From the NCBI RefSeq assembly GCF_030530635.1, contig NZ_JAUMUL010000001.1, positions 108,342 through 172,341 of the forward strand: a stretch of DNA of 64,000 nucleotides, read 5' to 3'. The stretch's first letter is position 1. Every line of letters begins with the position of its first letter. The notes beneath the pieces were generated by a model. It made no database searches, had not been told where the DNA came from, and was given only the letters and a program-made list of their open reading frames with translations. Shown one piece after another: positions 8,832 through 17,142 of the stretch. The DNA is from Actinomyces sp. (GTDB lineage: Bacteria > Actinomycetota > Actinomycetes > Actinomycetales > Actinomycetaceae). The translations under genes were made by a program, and so were the position numbers.

Positions 8832-10124
8832 GTGGCACGCAGCGCCGAGAGCGTCGACCTACTCAAGTGCTCCTTCTGCGGCAAGAGTCAGAAGCAGGTC
8901 AAGAAGCTCATCGCGGGACCCGGGGTCTACATCTGCGATGAGTGCATCGAGCTGTGCAACGAGATCATTGATGAGGAGTTGGGCGCCTCCAGCTCCGGTG
9001 TCCCGCTCGAACTGCCCAAGCCGCAGGAGATATTCGACTTCCTCAACCAGTACGTCATCGGCCAGGAGGAAGCCAAACGGGCCATGAGCGTGGCCGTGTA
9101 CAACCACTACAAGCGCGTGCAGATGCGTGAGCGTGCCGTGGCCGAGGGGGATGGGCTGGAGTTGGGCAAGTCCAACATCCTCCTGCTGGGCCCCACTGGC
9201 ACCGGTAAGACCCACCTGGCCCGCACCCTCGCCCGTCTGCTCGACGTACCCTTCGCCATCGTCGACGCCACCGCCCTGACCGAGGCCGGCTATGTGGGCG
9301 AGGATGTGGAGAACATCCTGCTCAAGCTCATTCAGGCCGCCGACGGTGATGTCAAGCGTGCCGAGAAGGGCATCATCTACATCGACGAGATCGACAAGAT
9401 CGGTCGCAAGGCCGAGAACCCGTCCATCACCAGGGACGTCTCCGGTGAGGGCGTGCAGCAGGCGCTGCTGAAGATCATTGAGGGCACCACCGCCTCCGTG
9501 CCGCCGGGCGGCGGGCGCAAGCACCCTCATCAGGAGTTCCTGGAGATCGACACCACGAACATCCTGTTCATTGCCGCCGGCGCCTTCTCCGGTATTGAGG
9601 AGATTGTCCGCCAGCGCCGGCGTCGTGAGGCCGGTGCGCAGGTAGTCGGCTTCGGTGCGACCCTGGCCAAGGACCACAACCAGGATGTGTTCGCCACGCC
9701 GGTGCGTCCGGAGGATCTGCACAAGTTCGGGTTGATCCCCGAGTTCATTGGTCGCCTGCCGGTGATCGCCACCGTTCACGACCTGGGTGTGCCCGAGTTG
9801 GTACGGGTGATGACGGAGCCGAAGAACGCCCTGCTCACCCAGTACGAGTACCTGTTCAGCCTCGACGGGGTCGAACTGGTTCTCACCGACGAGGCCATTG
9901 AAGCAATCGCCTCCCTCGCCCTGGAGCGCAAGACCGGCGCTCGGGGGCTGACCAGCATTGTGGAGGAGGTGCTCGGCCAGGCCATGTTCGAGGTTCCCTC
10001 CATGCCGGAGGTCGGTCGGGTCGTCGTCGACGCCGACGCCGTGCGCGGCAGCGGCAGCCCCCGTTACGAGCACGGCAGCGGCACCCTGTCGGCCACCTCC
10101 AAGGGCAGGACCCGCTCGGCATGA
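8832..10124 (+). CDS. clpX: ATP-dependent Clp protease ATP-binding subunit ClpX
   Basis: A 430-aa AAA+ unfoldase that feeds ClpP. It has the N-terminal C4 zinc-binding domain (CSFCGKSQ and YICDECIELC), Walker A GPTGTGKTH, Walker B IIYIDEIDKI, the pore-loop region around EAGYVGEDVENIL, and sensor-2 GARGLTSIVEEVL near the C-terminus. The GTG at 8832 (protein MARSAESVDLLKCSFCG) has GGGAGGG about nine bases upstream and fits the usual ClpX N-terminus better than an in-frame start at 8787. The stop overlaps the next ATG by four bases. Confidence 0.95.
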   Translation: MARSAESVDLLKCSFCGKSQKQVKKLIAGPGVYICDECIELCNEIIDEELGASSSGVPLELPKPQEIFDFLNQYVIGQEEAKRAMSVAVYNHYKRVQMRERAVAEGDGLELGKSNILLLGPTGTGKTHLARTLARLLDVPFAIVDATALTEAGYVGEDVENILLKLIQAADGDVKRAEKGIIYIDEIDKIGRKAENPSITRDVSGEGVQQALLKIIEGTTASVPPGGGRKHPHQEFLEIDTTNILFIAAGAFSGIEEIVRQRRRREAGAQVVGFGATLAKDHNQDVFATPVRPEDLHKFGLIPEFIGRLPVIATVHDLGVPELVRVMTEPKNALLTQYEYLFSLDGVELVLTDEAIEAIASLALERKTGARGLTSIVEEVLGQAMFEVPSMPEVGRVVVDADAVRGSGSPRYEHGSGTLSATSKGRTRSA

Positions 10125-10453
10125 GTGCTGCCGACCCTCAGGTCCCGCCACAGCTGGCCGCCTACCGCGCCACCATCGACAACCTCGACGCCGCCCTCAT
10201 ACACCTACTGGCCGAGCGCTTCCGCTGCACCCGTCAGGTGGGCCGCCTCAAGGCGGACCTGCGCCTGCCGCCCTCGGACCCGGTGCGTGAGGAGCAGCAG
10301 GTGGCCCGCCTGCGGGCACTGGCCGAGGAGGCCGGCCTGGATCCGGTGTTCGCGGAGAAGTTCTTCGCTTTCATTGTGGCCGAGGTGATCCGCCACCACG
10401 AGGCGATCCGGGAAGGCGCTATCGAAGATCTACACGCTGATCCGCGCGTTTGA
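10121..10453 (+). CDS. Chorismate mutase (AroQ-type)
   Basis: A 110-aa all-helical protein converting chorismate to prephenate in Phe/Tyr synthesis. AroQ features are YRATIDNLDAALIHLLAERF with the active-site Arg helix, VGRLKADLRLPPSDPVREEQQVARL, and a C-terminal helix with VAEVIRHHEAIR. It is translationally coupled to clpX (ATGA overlap). Its 3' end overlaps the convergent ABC gene by 35 bases. Confidence 0.88.
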   Translation: MSAADPQVPPQLAAYRATIDNLDAALIHLLAERFRCTRQVGRLKADLRLPPSDPVREEQQVARLRALAEEAGLDPVFAEKFFAFIVAEVIRHHEAIREGAIEDLHADPRV

Positions 10454-11063
10454 TAATCCCGGCGTCGTGGGTAGCGACGAGAATCGCCGCCGATGCGTTG
10501 CTCCACGCGTCAATAGCGTTGATGACCAGCGATGTCAGTTCTTCATCTGCACCCGCGGTGGGTTCGTCCAGGATGACCAAGCGGGGGTTGTCCATGAGGA
10601 GTGTGCGTGCGAGGGCCACGCGCATCCGTTCCCCGCCGCTGAGTAGGCCTGCGCGGTGACTGACTAGGTGAGTGATTTCGGCCCTGGCCAGGGCCTCGGA
10701 TGCTCGTGGCTTGCGTTGACGCCGAGGAATCCCCAGAGCCCACGCCGCGTGCCGGAGTGTGGCGTCTACGGTCCACGAATCCTCTAGTAGGAGCCTCTGG
10801 GGCTGAAGGACGATCGTGGTGCGGTGTGACCGCCTGATGTCGCGCGGCCTCATGTGGGTGGAGGCGACGCCATCGATGGCAACGGTTCCTGTGAAGTCCA
10901 GGTCGTACAGGCCCAGGCACCAGGCCGCGGTGGTCTTTCCGGAGCCGTTGGGTCCGGTGAGTGCGGTGATGCTCCCTTCTGTGAGGGACAGGTCTAGGCT
11001 ATCGATGAGAATGCGCCCGCCTCTGGCAATGGTTAGACCTTCGACGGTTAGTGTGTCAGCCAT
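10419..11063 (-). CDS. ABC transporter ATP-binding protein of a bacteriocin-associated-type exporter
   Basis: A 214-aa ATPase with Walker A GPNGSGKTT, signature LLSGGERMRVALARTLL, Walker B LVILDEPTAGAD and VATHDAG. It starts within the last bases of the upstream membrane-protein frame (11056-11063 overlap), which marks a two-gene transport unit. ATPase plus a DUF1430-type membrane protein is the lactococcin 972 immunity/export arrangement. Local GC is lower than in flanking genes, which suggests acquisition. The 3' end runs 35 bases into the convergent chorismate mutase gene. Confidence 0.85.
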   Translation of the reverse strand: MADTLTVEGLTIARGGRILIDSLDLSLTEGSITALTGPNGSGKTTAAWCLGLYDLDFTGTVAIDGVASTHMRPRDIRRSHRTTIVLQPQRLLLEDSWTVDATLRHAAWALGIPRRQRKPRASEALARAEITHLVSHRAGLLSGGERMRVALARTLLMDNPRLVILDEPTAGADEELTSLVINAIDAWSNASAAILVATHDAGIIKRADQRVDLR

Positions 11064-11787
11064 AGTGAGTGGGCCTCCTGCGGCGGGGAGTGACGGGGCG
11101 GGTACTGGTGTGCCGGCTGCCGACGAGGACGGCTACGACGAGTGCGACTGCGCATGCCGCCTGGGTGATGAGTAGCTCATTACTGGGCTGGACCAGAAGG
11201 GGCCGGGCAAGGATGAGCAGGGGCACAGCAACGAGGATCGCTGTGAGACAGTGCTCGGTCAACCGACGCTGACCCAGTAGGCGAGAGATCTCACGCCTGC
11301 GCCTGCGGGACTGTGCCCAGGCGCGTGCCGCGAGTCCCGTGCTGATGACGGCGCCAATGGCCGAGGAGAGAAGGATGAGGACGTGCAGAGCCATCGTCCT
11401 GGTCGTCTGTTCTATAAGAGCAGTATCACCGAATCCCACCGTGTCGAGGCGGGCCACAAGGTCCTCTACCTGATGCTCACGAAGGTATTCGCGCATATCA
11501 GTTACGGATTTTTCGGTGAATACCGCCGCGCCCTGGGTAATAGCGGAAACATAGTTGTCGGGGGAGAAGAAGCCGTCGGGAACGACTGCGATTAGGCAAT
11601 CATCGCTCTGGATGCCTTCAGCGCTTAGGAAGTAGCTGACGCCGGGAAGATTGGCTGGCAGTGTGCCACTTATGTCCTCTTGGTTGCGCATGACCGCGGT
11701 GATCGCGTCACCGGTTGCGCCAAGCTGTGCATTGAAGCGCGCCTCTTGTTCGAGTCTGCGGGCATGGACAATGTCTTTTCCTGCCAA
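11056..11787 (-). CDS. C-terminal half of a split DUF1430-like bacteriocin-associated membrane protein
   Basis: A 243-aa reading frame that can only begin at a TTG (11787). It has an extracytoplasmic stretch of about 125 residues and then three membrane segments (LHVLILLSSAIGAVIS, CLTAILVAVPLLILA, LLITQAACAVALVVAV). Reading upstream of the TTG in the same frame stays open and coding-like to beyond 11885 (TLYLNNTAALHYGLPAVNDG), where the preceding gene's frame ends. This frame is therefore most likely the displaced second half of that gene after a one-base frameshift. Product function as half a protein is doubtful. Confidence 0.6.
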   Translation of the reverse strand: MAGKDIVHARRLEQEARFNAQLGATGDAITAVMRNQEDISGTLPANLPGVSYFLSAEGIQSDDCLIAVVPDGFFSPDNYVSAITQGAAVFTEKSVTDMREYLREHQVEDLVARLDTVGFGDTALIEQTTRTMALHVLILLSSAIGAVISTGLAARAWAQSRRRRREISRLLGQRRLTEHCLTAILVAVPLLILARPLLVQPSNELLITQAACAVALVVAVLVGSRHTSTRPVTPRRRRPTHYG

Positions 11788-11884
11788 TGCCCTAGGACGG
11801 TACAGGACGACCTCGCCATCGTTGACGGCAGGCAGTCCGTAATGTAATGCAGCGGTGTTGTTGAGATAGAGGGTGGGTGGACCG

Positions 11885-13045
11885 CTACCATCCGGGGTGG
11901 AAGCGATCGGGGATCGCCCAGGCGAGAAGCAGGCGGTGCTCTTTCTGTGCTTGCGTGATGAGAGAGGTCAATTGGGGTGTCTTGATGTTAAAAGCATGCT
12001 CGCTTACGGACCAGAGGCCGAGCGAGGTGGCGTGAGGGAGGGACTGTTGGGCCTGCGCCTGATTTCGCATGGCCTGCGCCTGGAGGGCGTTGTTGATGAG
12101 AGTGGTGCTAGCGGTTGAGAACGACCATGTCATTACGACGGCGAGCACGTAGATGGTGAGGGCGACCCCGTGACGTGGATACGCCGCTCCGCCGGGTCGA
12201 CGCAGAGACTCGGCGGAGACAATGGCCCAGCCCGCTAGACTACCCACGAGGGTCATTCCTACACCCAGCACAGCGGACCAGACGATCAGCTCGGCGGTCA
12301 TGCGATGGATGCTTAGAACCACGGAGGAGTAGATGTCGTAAGCCACGATGAGGCCGACCAGTGCGAGGGGTAGCACTAGCCACCGGCATGCCATGAGGAG
12401 ATTTCGTCTTAGTAGGTCAAGCGCCAGGTGCAGGTGAGAACTCCCCAGTACCCTAGCGTATCTGTACGATTCCGTCTGATGGGCTGCGACGAGAGCGAGT
12501 ACAACCGCAAGGACCACTTGGGCTAGGAATAAACTATGGCCTAGCTCGGAATCGGCGGCGGTTGACAATATCAGGCCTCGATCTAAAATCTTGGATACTC
12601 TGACTTTATCCCCCCAATGGGCTTCCATCCGGTTGATGAACCGGTTGACATTGTCGGCTGAGCCGATGGCGTACCACCCGCCCAAGGCGTCCTGCTGAGT
12701 TGTGCTGCCGCTGTACACGATGGATTCTGGCAGAAAGATTGACCCCAGCGGGGGGCGGATATAGTCATCAGGCTCGTGGCCGATGATCTCGACAGAGGTC
12801 GTCGAGATTGGGGTTGAGCCGACAAATTCGTCAAACTCGGTGCTGTGGCGTACCTGGGCGACCTCGACTCTCGTCTGCTTGGCGAGCTGTTCGATCTGTT
12901 CTGGATGGATACCGGTTTCACCAATGATTACGTAGCCGGTGGCTTCAGCGGGGAATTCATAAATTATACTCTGCGGAACTAGAAGGACCATAGCCAGGCA
13001 GAGCGCTAGATTGAGTGCCCAGGTGGCGCGGAGAAGCTTTTTCAT
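11885..13045 (-). CDS. N-terminal half of a split DUF1430-like bacteriocin-associated membrane protein
   Basis: 386 aa: an N-terminal signal anchor (residues 8-28), an extracytoplasmic domain of about 160 residues, then four membrane segments between about 192 and 330, ending abruptly in AIPDRFHPGW at a TAG. Intact bacteriocin-associated integral membrane proteins (TIGR01654/DUF1430) are about 650-700 aa, with this half followed by a second extracytoplasmic domain and three helices, exactly what the next frame (11056-11884) encodes. The start ATG reads MKKLLRATWALN. No lactococcin 972-like precursor gene fits in the 165 bases upstream. Confidence 0.65.
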   Translation of the reverse strand: MKKLLRATWALNLALCLAMVLLVPQSIIYEFPAEATGYVIIGETGIHPEQIEQLAKQTRVEVAQVRHSTEFDEFVGSTPISTTSVEIIGHEPDDYIRPPLGSIFLPESIVYSGSTTQQDALGGWYAIGSADNVNRFINRMEAHWGDKVRVSKILDRGLILSTAADSELGHSLFLAQVVLAVVLALVAAHQTESYRYARVLGSSHLHLALDLLRRNLLMACRWLVLPLALVGLIVAYDIYSSVVLSIHRMTAELIVWSAVLGVGMTLVGSLAGWAIVSAESLRRPGGAAYPRHGVALTIYVLAVVMTWSFSTASTTLINNALQAQAMRNQAQAQQSLPHATSLGLWSVSEHAFNIKTPQLTSLITQAQKEHRLLLAWAIPDRFHPGW

Positions 13046-13108
13046 AGTGTGTTGTGATGTTCTCGGCGGTAGTTTGGTTAGGGAAACCTGATGTTGATTA
13101 ATCCTACC

Positions 13109-13129
13109 TGGTGTCTGGTGTCTGATGTC
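13109..13129. repeat. Three 7-base tandem repeats (TGGTGTC/TGATGTC)
   Basis: Two exact TGGTGTC units and one TGATGTC unit lie end to end in the 165-base gap upstream of the split membrane-protein gene. They are followed by a 5-bp dyad GACCG-T-CGGTC (13131-13141). The location fits a promoter region for the minus-strand unit, but no function is shown. Confidence 0.5.
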
Positions 13130-13210
13130 TGACCGTCGGTCACGGCATTATTGCGGTTGGGAGTGATTGTCGTGGGAGCAGATGCCGGTACGATCTGTGG
13201 TCCTGACGCC

Positions 13211-15100
13211 TCACAGCCGCCGATACAGCTCGTCGATCTCCCCCGCGAACCGCTTGGTGACCTCATCGCGCCGCACCTTCAGCGAGGGGGTGAGCAGCCC
13301 GTTGTCAACGGTGAAGTCGCCCGGCAGCACGGTGAAGGTACGGATGGACTCGGCCCGGGAGACAGCCTCGTTGGCACGGGCCACCGCCCGCTCCAGGGCG
13401 GCGCGCACGCGCGGGTCTCTCGCGGCGTCGATCGGGTCCATGTCCGGCAGGCCGTGGCCTGACAGCCACAGCGGCAGCATCTCCGCATCCAGCGTCACCA
13501 GGGCACCGATGCAGGGCCGGTTGTCCCCGACCACCAGCACCTGACTGACCAGCGGGTGTCCGCGCAGGCGGTCCTCCAGCACCGCGGGCGCCACGTTCTT
13601 GCCACCCGCGGTGACAATCAGTTCCTTCTTACGGCCGGTGATGTGCAGGAAACCATCGGCGTCCAGAGTGCCGATGTCCCCGGAGCGCAACCATACGGGG
13701 CCCTCCTCGGCCGTGGTGTCGGTGACGAAGACCTCGGCGGTGGCCTCGGGGTTGTTGTGGTAGCCGCGGAAGGTGCCGATGCCGCTGATCAGGATCTCAC
13801 CGTCGTCGTCCAGACGGATGGTAGTGCCCGGCAGAGGCACGCCCACCGAGCCGATGCGGCTGGCTGCCGGCAGATTCACCGTGCAGGGTGCGGCGGTCTC
13901 CGTGAGCCCGTAGCCCTCCAGCACCGTCACCCCGGCGCCCCGGTAGAAGTGACCCAGTCGCTCACCCAGCGGGCCGCCGCCGGAGATCACATGGGTCACG
14001 CGTCCGCCGAGCAGGCTGCGCAGGGTGGAGAACACCAGCCGATCGAAGGCCGCCCGCTGGACGCGCAGGCCACGGCTCGGCCCGGCCGGGGTGTCCAGGG
14101 CGCGCGAATAGGCGATCGCCGTCTTGGCGGCCAGGCGGAACACCTTCTGCTTGGCGCCGGTGGCCCGGGCGTCGGCCGCGTTGTAGATCTTCTCAAATAC
14201 GCGCGGCACCGCCGGCACGAAGGTCGGTTTGAAGGAGGCCAGGTCGGTGACCAGGTTCTTCACATTGGGTGCGTGCCCCAGCACACCGGCCGAAGAGCAC
14301 ACGATCGCCACTTCCACGAAACGGCCCAGCACATGCGCCAGCGGCAGGAACAGCAGGGTGCGCGTCTCGGGCGCTTCCAACACCTCCGGCACGTGGGCGC
14401 AGGCGTTGACACACAGGTGAACCAGGTTGCCGTGGGTGAGTTCGGTCCCCTTGGGGCGGCCGGTGGTGCCGGAGGTGTAGACGATGGTGGCCAGGTCGGC
14501 GCTGGTCAGGCGGGCCGTGCGCGCGTCCAACTCGACGGGCCGCACATCCTTACCGACGGTGATCAGCTCGGTGACCGCGTCCCGGGACAGGTTCAGCACT
14601 AGCAGATCGGCCAGGGCCGGATCAGCCTCCGCCAGGGTAGTGACCATGGTCTCCATGGGCTGATCCTCCACGACCACCAGCCGCACGGAGGCGTCGGTGA
14701 GGATCCAACGGGCCTGCTCCGCGGAGGACGTCTCATAGATGGGGACGACGACGAGGCCCGCCTCCCAGGCGGCAAAGTCCAGCAGCGTCCACTCGTAGCA
14801 GGTGTGAGCCATGATGCCGAGTGCCTCACCGGGCTGCAGGCCGAGGGCGACCAGGCCGGCGGCCACCTCCCGCACCTGGTCACGGAAGGCCTGCGCGGAC
14901 ATGTCGCGCCAGTGCCCGCCCACGGAGGACTTGCGGGCGATGAGCGCGCCGGAGGGATTGGTACGTGCCCGCTCGGCCAGCGCCCACGGCGCTGTCATGG
15001 CGGCGTGCAGCGGCACCAGCAGGGGGGTGGACTGCTCGGTCGGGTTCGGGGCCGAAGCCTCCGACTCCTCCGGCGTGGCGGCCGCGTGGCTCTGGTTCAC
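13211..15100 (-). CDS. Long-chain fatty-acid--CoA ligase (AMP-binding, FadD15-like), copy 1
   Basis: A 629-aa acyl-adenylate-forming enzyme that activates fatty acids to acyl-CoA. It has the P-loop-like motif YTSGTTGRPKG, the A5 block GYGLTETAAP, the A7 block LRSGDIGTLD and the A10-type ITGRKKELIVTAGGKNV. The GTG at 15100 (VNQSHAAATPEE) overlaps the upstream ligase stop by four bases; an upstream in-frame start would intrude far into that gene. It is the last of three tandem paralogues transcribed leftward. Confidence 0.88.
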   Translation of the reverse strand: MNQSHAAATPEESEASAPNPTEQSTPLLVPLHAAMTAPWALAERARTNPSGALIARKSSVGGHWRDMSAQAFRDQVREVAAGLVALGLQPGEALGIMAHTCYEWTLLDFAAWEAGLVVVPIYETSSAEQARWILTDASVRLVVVEDQPMETMVTTLAEADPALADLLVLNLSRDAVTELITVGKDVRPVELDARTARLTSADLATIVYTSGTTGRPKGTELTHGNLVHLCVNACAHVPEVLEAPETRTLLFLPLAHVLGRFVEVAIVCSSAGVLGHAPNVKNLVTDLASFKPTFVPAVPRVFEKIYNAADARATGAKQKVFRLAAKTAIAYSRALDTPAGPSRGLRVQRAAFDRLVFSTLRSLLGGRVTHVISGGGPLGERLGHFYRGAGVTVLEGYGLTETAAPCTVNLPAASRIGSVGVPLPGTTIRLDDDGEILISGIGTFRGYHNNPEATAEVFVTDTTAEEGPVWLRSGDIGTLDADGFLHITGRKKELIVTAGGKNVAPAVLEDRLRGHPLVSQVLVVGDNRPCIGALVTLDAEMLPLWLSGHGLPDMDPIDAARDPRVRAALERAVARANEAVSRAESIRTFTVLPGDFTVDNGLLTPSLKVRRDEVTKRFAGEIDELYRRL

Positions 15101-16989
15101 TCCTGGGGCCCCTTCTTGGTGGTGGAGTAGATATCGGCGACAACTTCGGCGTAAGTATCCATCACCAGGCTGCGCTTGACCTTGAGCGATGGGGTGAGCA
15201 GCCCATTGGCCTCGGTGAAGTCGGCCGTGAGCACCCGATAGGTGCGAATCGATTCGGCGCGGGAGACCGCCCGGTTGGTGCGGGCCACCGCCCGATCCAG
15301 CGCCGCCAGTACCTGCGGATGGGAGGAGGCCTCGACGACGTCCATCTCCGGCAGGTTGTGATTGGTCAGCCACTGCGGGAGCATCTCCCTGTCCAGCGTG
15401 ACCAGGGCGGAGATGAAGGGCTCGCCGTCGCCGATCACCAGCACCTGGCTGACCAGTGGGTGTCCGCGCAGACGATCCTCAAGGATGTTGGGGGAGACGT
15501 TCTTGCCGCCGGCGGTTACGATCAGTTCCTTCTTGCGCCCGGTGATCCGTACCCACCCGTCGGCGTCGATGGAGCCGATGTCCCCGGTGCGGAACCAGCC
15601 GTCGGCCGTGAAGGAGGCGGCGGTGGCCTCGGGGTCGTTGTGATATCGGGAGAACACTCCCAGCCCGGCGACCTCCAGCTCGCCGTCTTCGCCGACCCGC
15701 ACCCGGTTGCCGCACACAGGCGGGCCGACGGTGCCGATCTTGTTCAGGATGTCCAGATTCACGGAGGTCGGACCGATCGTCTCGGTCAGGCCGTATCCCT
15801 CCAGGATGATCAGGCCTATGCCCCGGTAGAAGTGGCCGAGCCGCTCGCCGAGCGGCCCGCCGCCGGAGATGGCGTAGCGGGCGTTGGGGCCGAGCAGATC
15901 CCGAATGGTGCGGTAGACGAGTCGATCTGCCACCGCATGGGCCGCCCGCAGCCTGCGGGAGGGGCCAGCCGGGGTATCCAGGGCGCGAGAGTAGGCGATG
16001 GCCACCTTCGCCGCCCAGCGGAAGGTACGCAGCTTGGCCCCCGAGCCGGCCTTGGCGTCGGCGGCGTTGTAGATCTTCTCCATCACCCGCGGCACCGCCA
16101 GCACATAGGACGGGGCGAAGGACTTCAGATCGGGCAGGAGGGTCTTGACGTCGGGGGTGTGCCCCAGCACCCCGTTCCCGGCGATGGCCAGGATTTGCAG
16201 GAACCGGGCGTAGGAGTGCGCCAGGGGCAGGAACAGCAGCAGCCGGGTTTGGGGGGAGTTGAGCAGCTCCGGGATCCAGCGCACCCCGTTCCACCCCAGG
16301 CCGGCGGCCTGTCGGTGAGTGATCTCCACACCCTTGGGGCGGCCGGTGGTGCCGGAGGTGTAGATGATCGAGTAGACGTCCTCGCAGGTCAGCGCCGTCG
16401 AGCGAGCCTCGAGTTCATCCCGGTCCACCCCGCGGCCGGTCTCGGTGAGGGTGGCTATGGCGTCATGATCCAGTGAGAGCACCTTTACGCTTGCGCCGAT
16501 GCGATCGGCGGCGCCGCGTACCAGTTCAGCGAGGGCCGCGGACTCGGTGACTACGAGTCTGACGTCGGCGTCGGTGATGATCCACTCGACCTGTTCGGCG
16601 GAGTCCGTCTCATAGATCGGCACGGAGACCATTCCGGCGCGAGCGATGGCCATGTCCAACAGGGTCCACTCATACGAGGTATGGGCCATAATGCCCACCG
16701 AAGCCCCGGCCGGTAGGCCCATGCCGATCAGGCCGGAGGCCGCCCGGACGACGTCCTCGCCGAAGGCGCGTGCCGTTACCTTCACCCACGAGTTGCCAAG
16801 CTGAGTCTTGCGTTCGATCAGAGTGGCGTCTGGGGTGCGGCTGATGCGGTCGGCCAGTAGCCAGGGGATGGTCCAGGTCTGCTCGGGCTCCTGTACCACT
16901 GGGCTCACTGCGGCGCCATCGACGACGGCGGGCGATCCGGCCTCGGAGGGGACACCGGTGGACATGGGGGCGGAGGAAGATGGAGGCAC
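15097..16989 (-). CDS. Long-chain fatty-acid--CoA ligase (AMP-binding, FadD15-like), copy 2
   Basis: A 630-aa paralogue with YTSGTTGRPKG, GYGLTETIGP, FRTGDIGSIDADGWV and ITGRKKELIVTAGGKNVSPNILEDRL. A variable Ser/Pro-rich N-terminus of about 40 residues precedes the core. It is coupled to copy 1 by a GTGA overlap and separated from copy 3 by 153 bases, so the pair 2-1 is an operon. Confidence 0.88.
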   Translation of the reverse strand: MPPSSSAPMSTGVPSEAGSPAVVDGAAVSPVVQEPEQTWTIPWLLADRISRTPDATLIERKTQLGNSWVKVTARAFGEDVVRAASGLIGMGLPAGASVGIMAHTSYEWTLLDMAIARAGMVSVPIYETDSAEQVEWIITDADVRLVVTESAALAELVRGAADRIGASVKVLSLDHDAIATLTETGRGVDRDELEARSTALTCEDVYSIIYTSGTTGRPKGVEITHRQAAGLGWNGVRWIPELLNSPQTRLLLFLPLAHSYARFLQILAIAGNGVLGHTPDVKTLLPDLKSFAPSYVLAVPRVMEKIYNAADAKAGSGAKLRTFRWAAKVAIAYSRALDTPAGPSRRLRAAHAVADRLVYRTIRDLLGPNARYAISGGGPLGERLGHFYRGIGLIILEGYGLTETIGPTSVNLDILNKIGTVGPPVCGNRVRVGEDGELEVAGLGVFSRYHNDPEATAASFTADGWFRTGDIGSIDADGWVRITGRKKELIVTAGGKNVSPNILEDRLRGHPLVSQVLVIGDGEPFISALVTLDREMLPQWLTNHNLPEMDVVEASSHPQVLAALDRAVARTNRAVSRAESIRTYRVLTADFTEANGLLTPSLKVKRSLVMDTYAEVVADIYSTTKKGPQE

Positions 16990-17142
16990 TGCATTATTCT
17001 TTCAGGTAGGGCGCCGGCAATGTGCGGATTGGAACCACGAATCCGGAGCCGGCTCTTGGAGGTTTCCTCTAAGCGGCGGGCGGGAGTTCAGGGCCCAAGC
17101 CGCGCGGACTGTGGGAAACCGGGCGGAGCGTGGCCAGGGGAC

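Noticed and set aside
13078..13266. Small minus-strand frame (62 codons) upstream of the split membrane protein as a possible bacteriocin precursor
   Set aside because: Half of it lies inside the acyl-CoA ligase gene and it lacks a signal peptide and the Tyr/Ser/Lys-rich tail of lactococcin 972 peptides.
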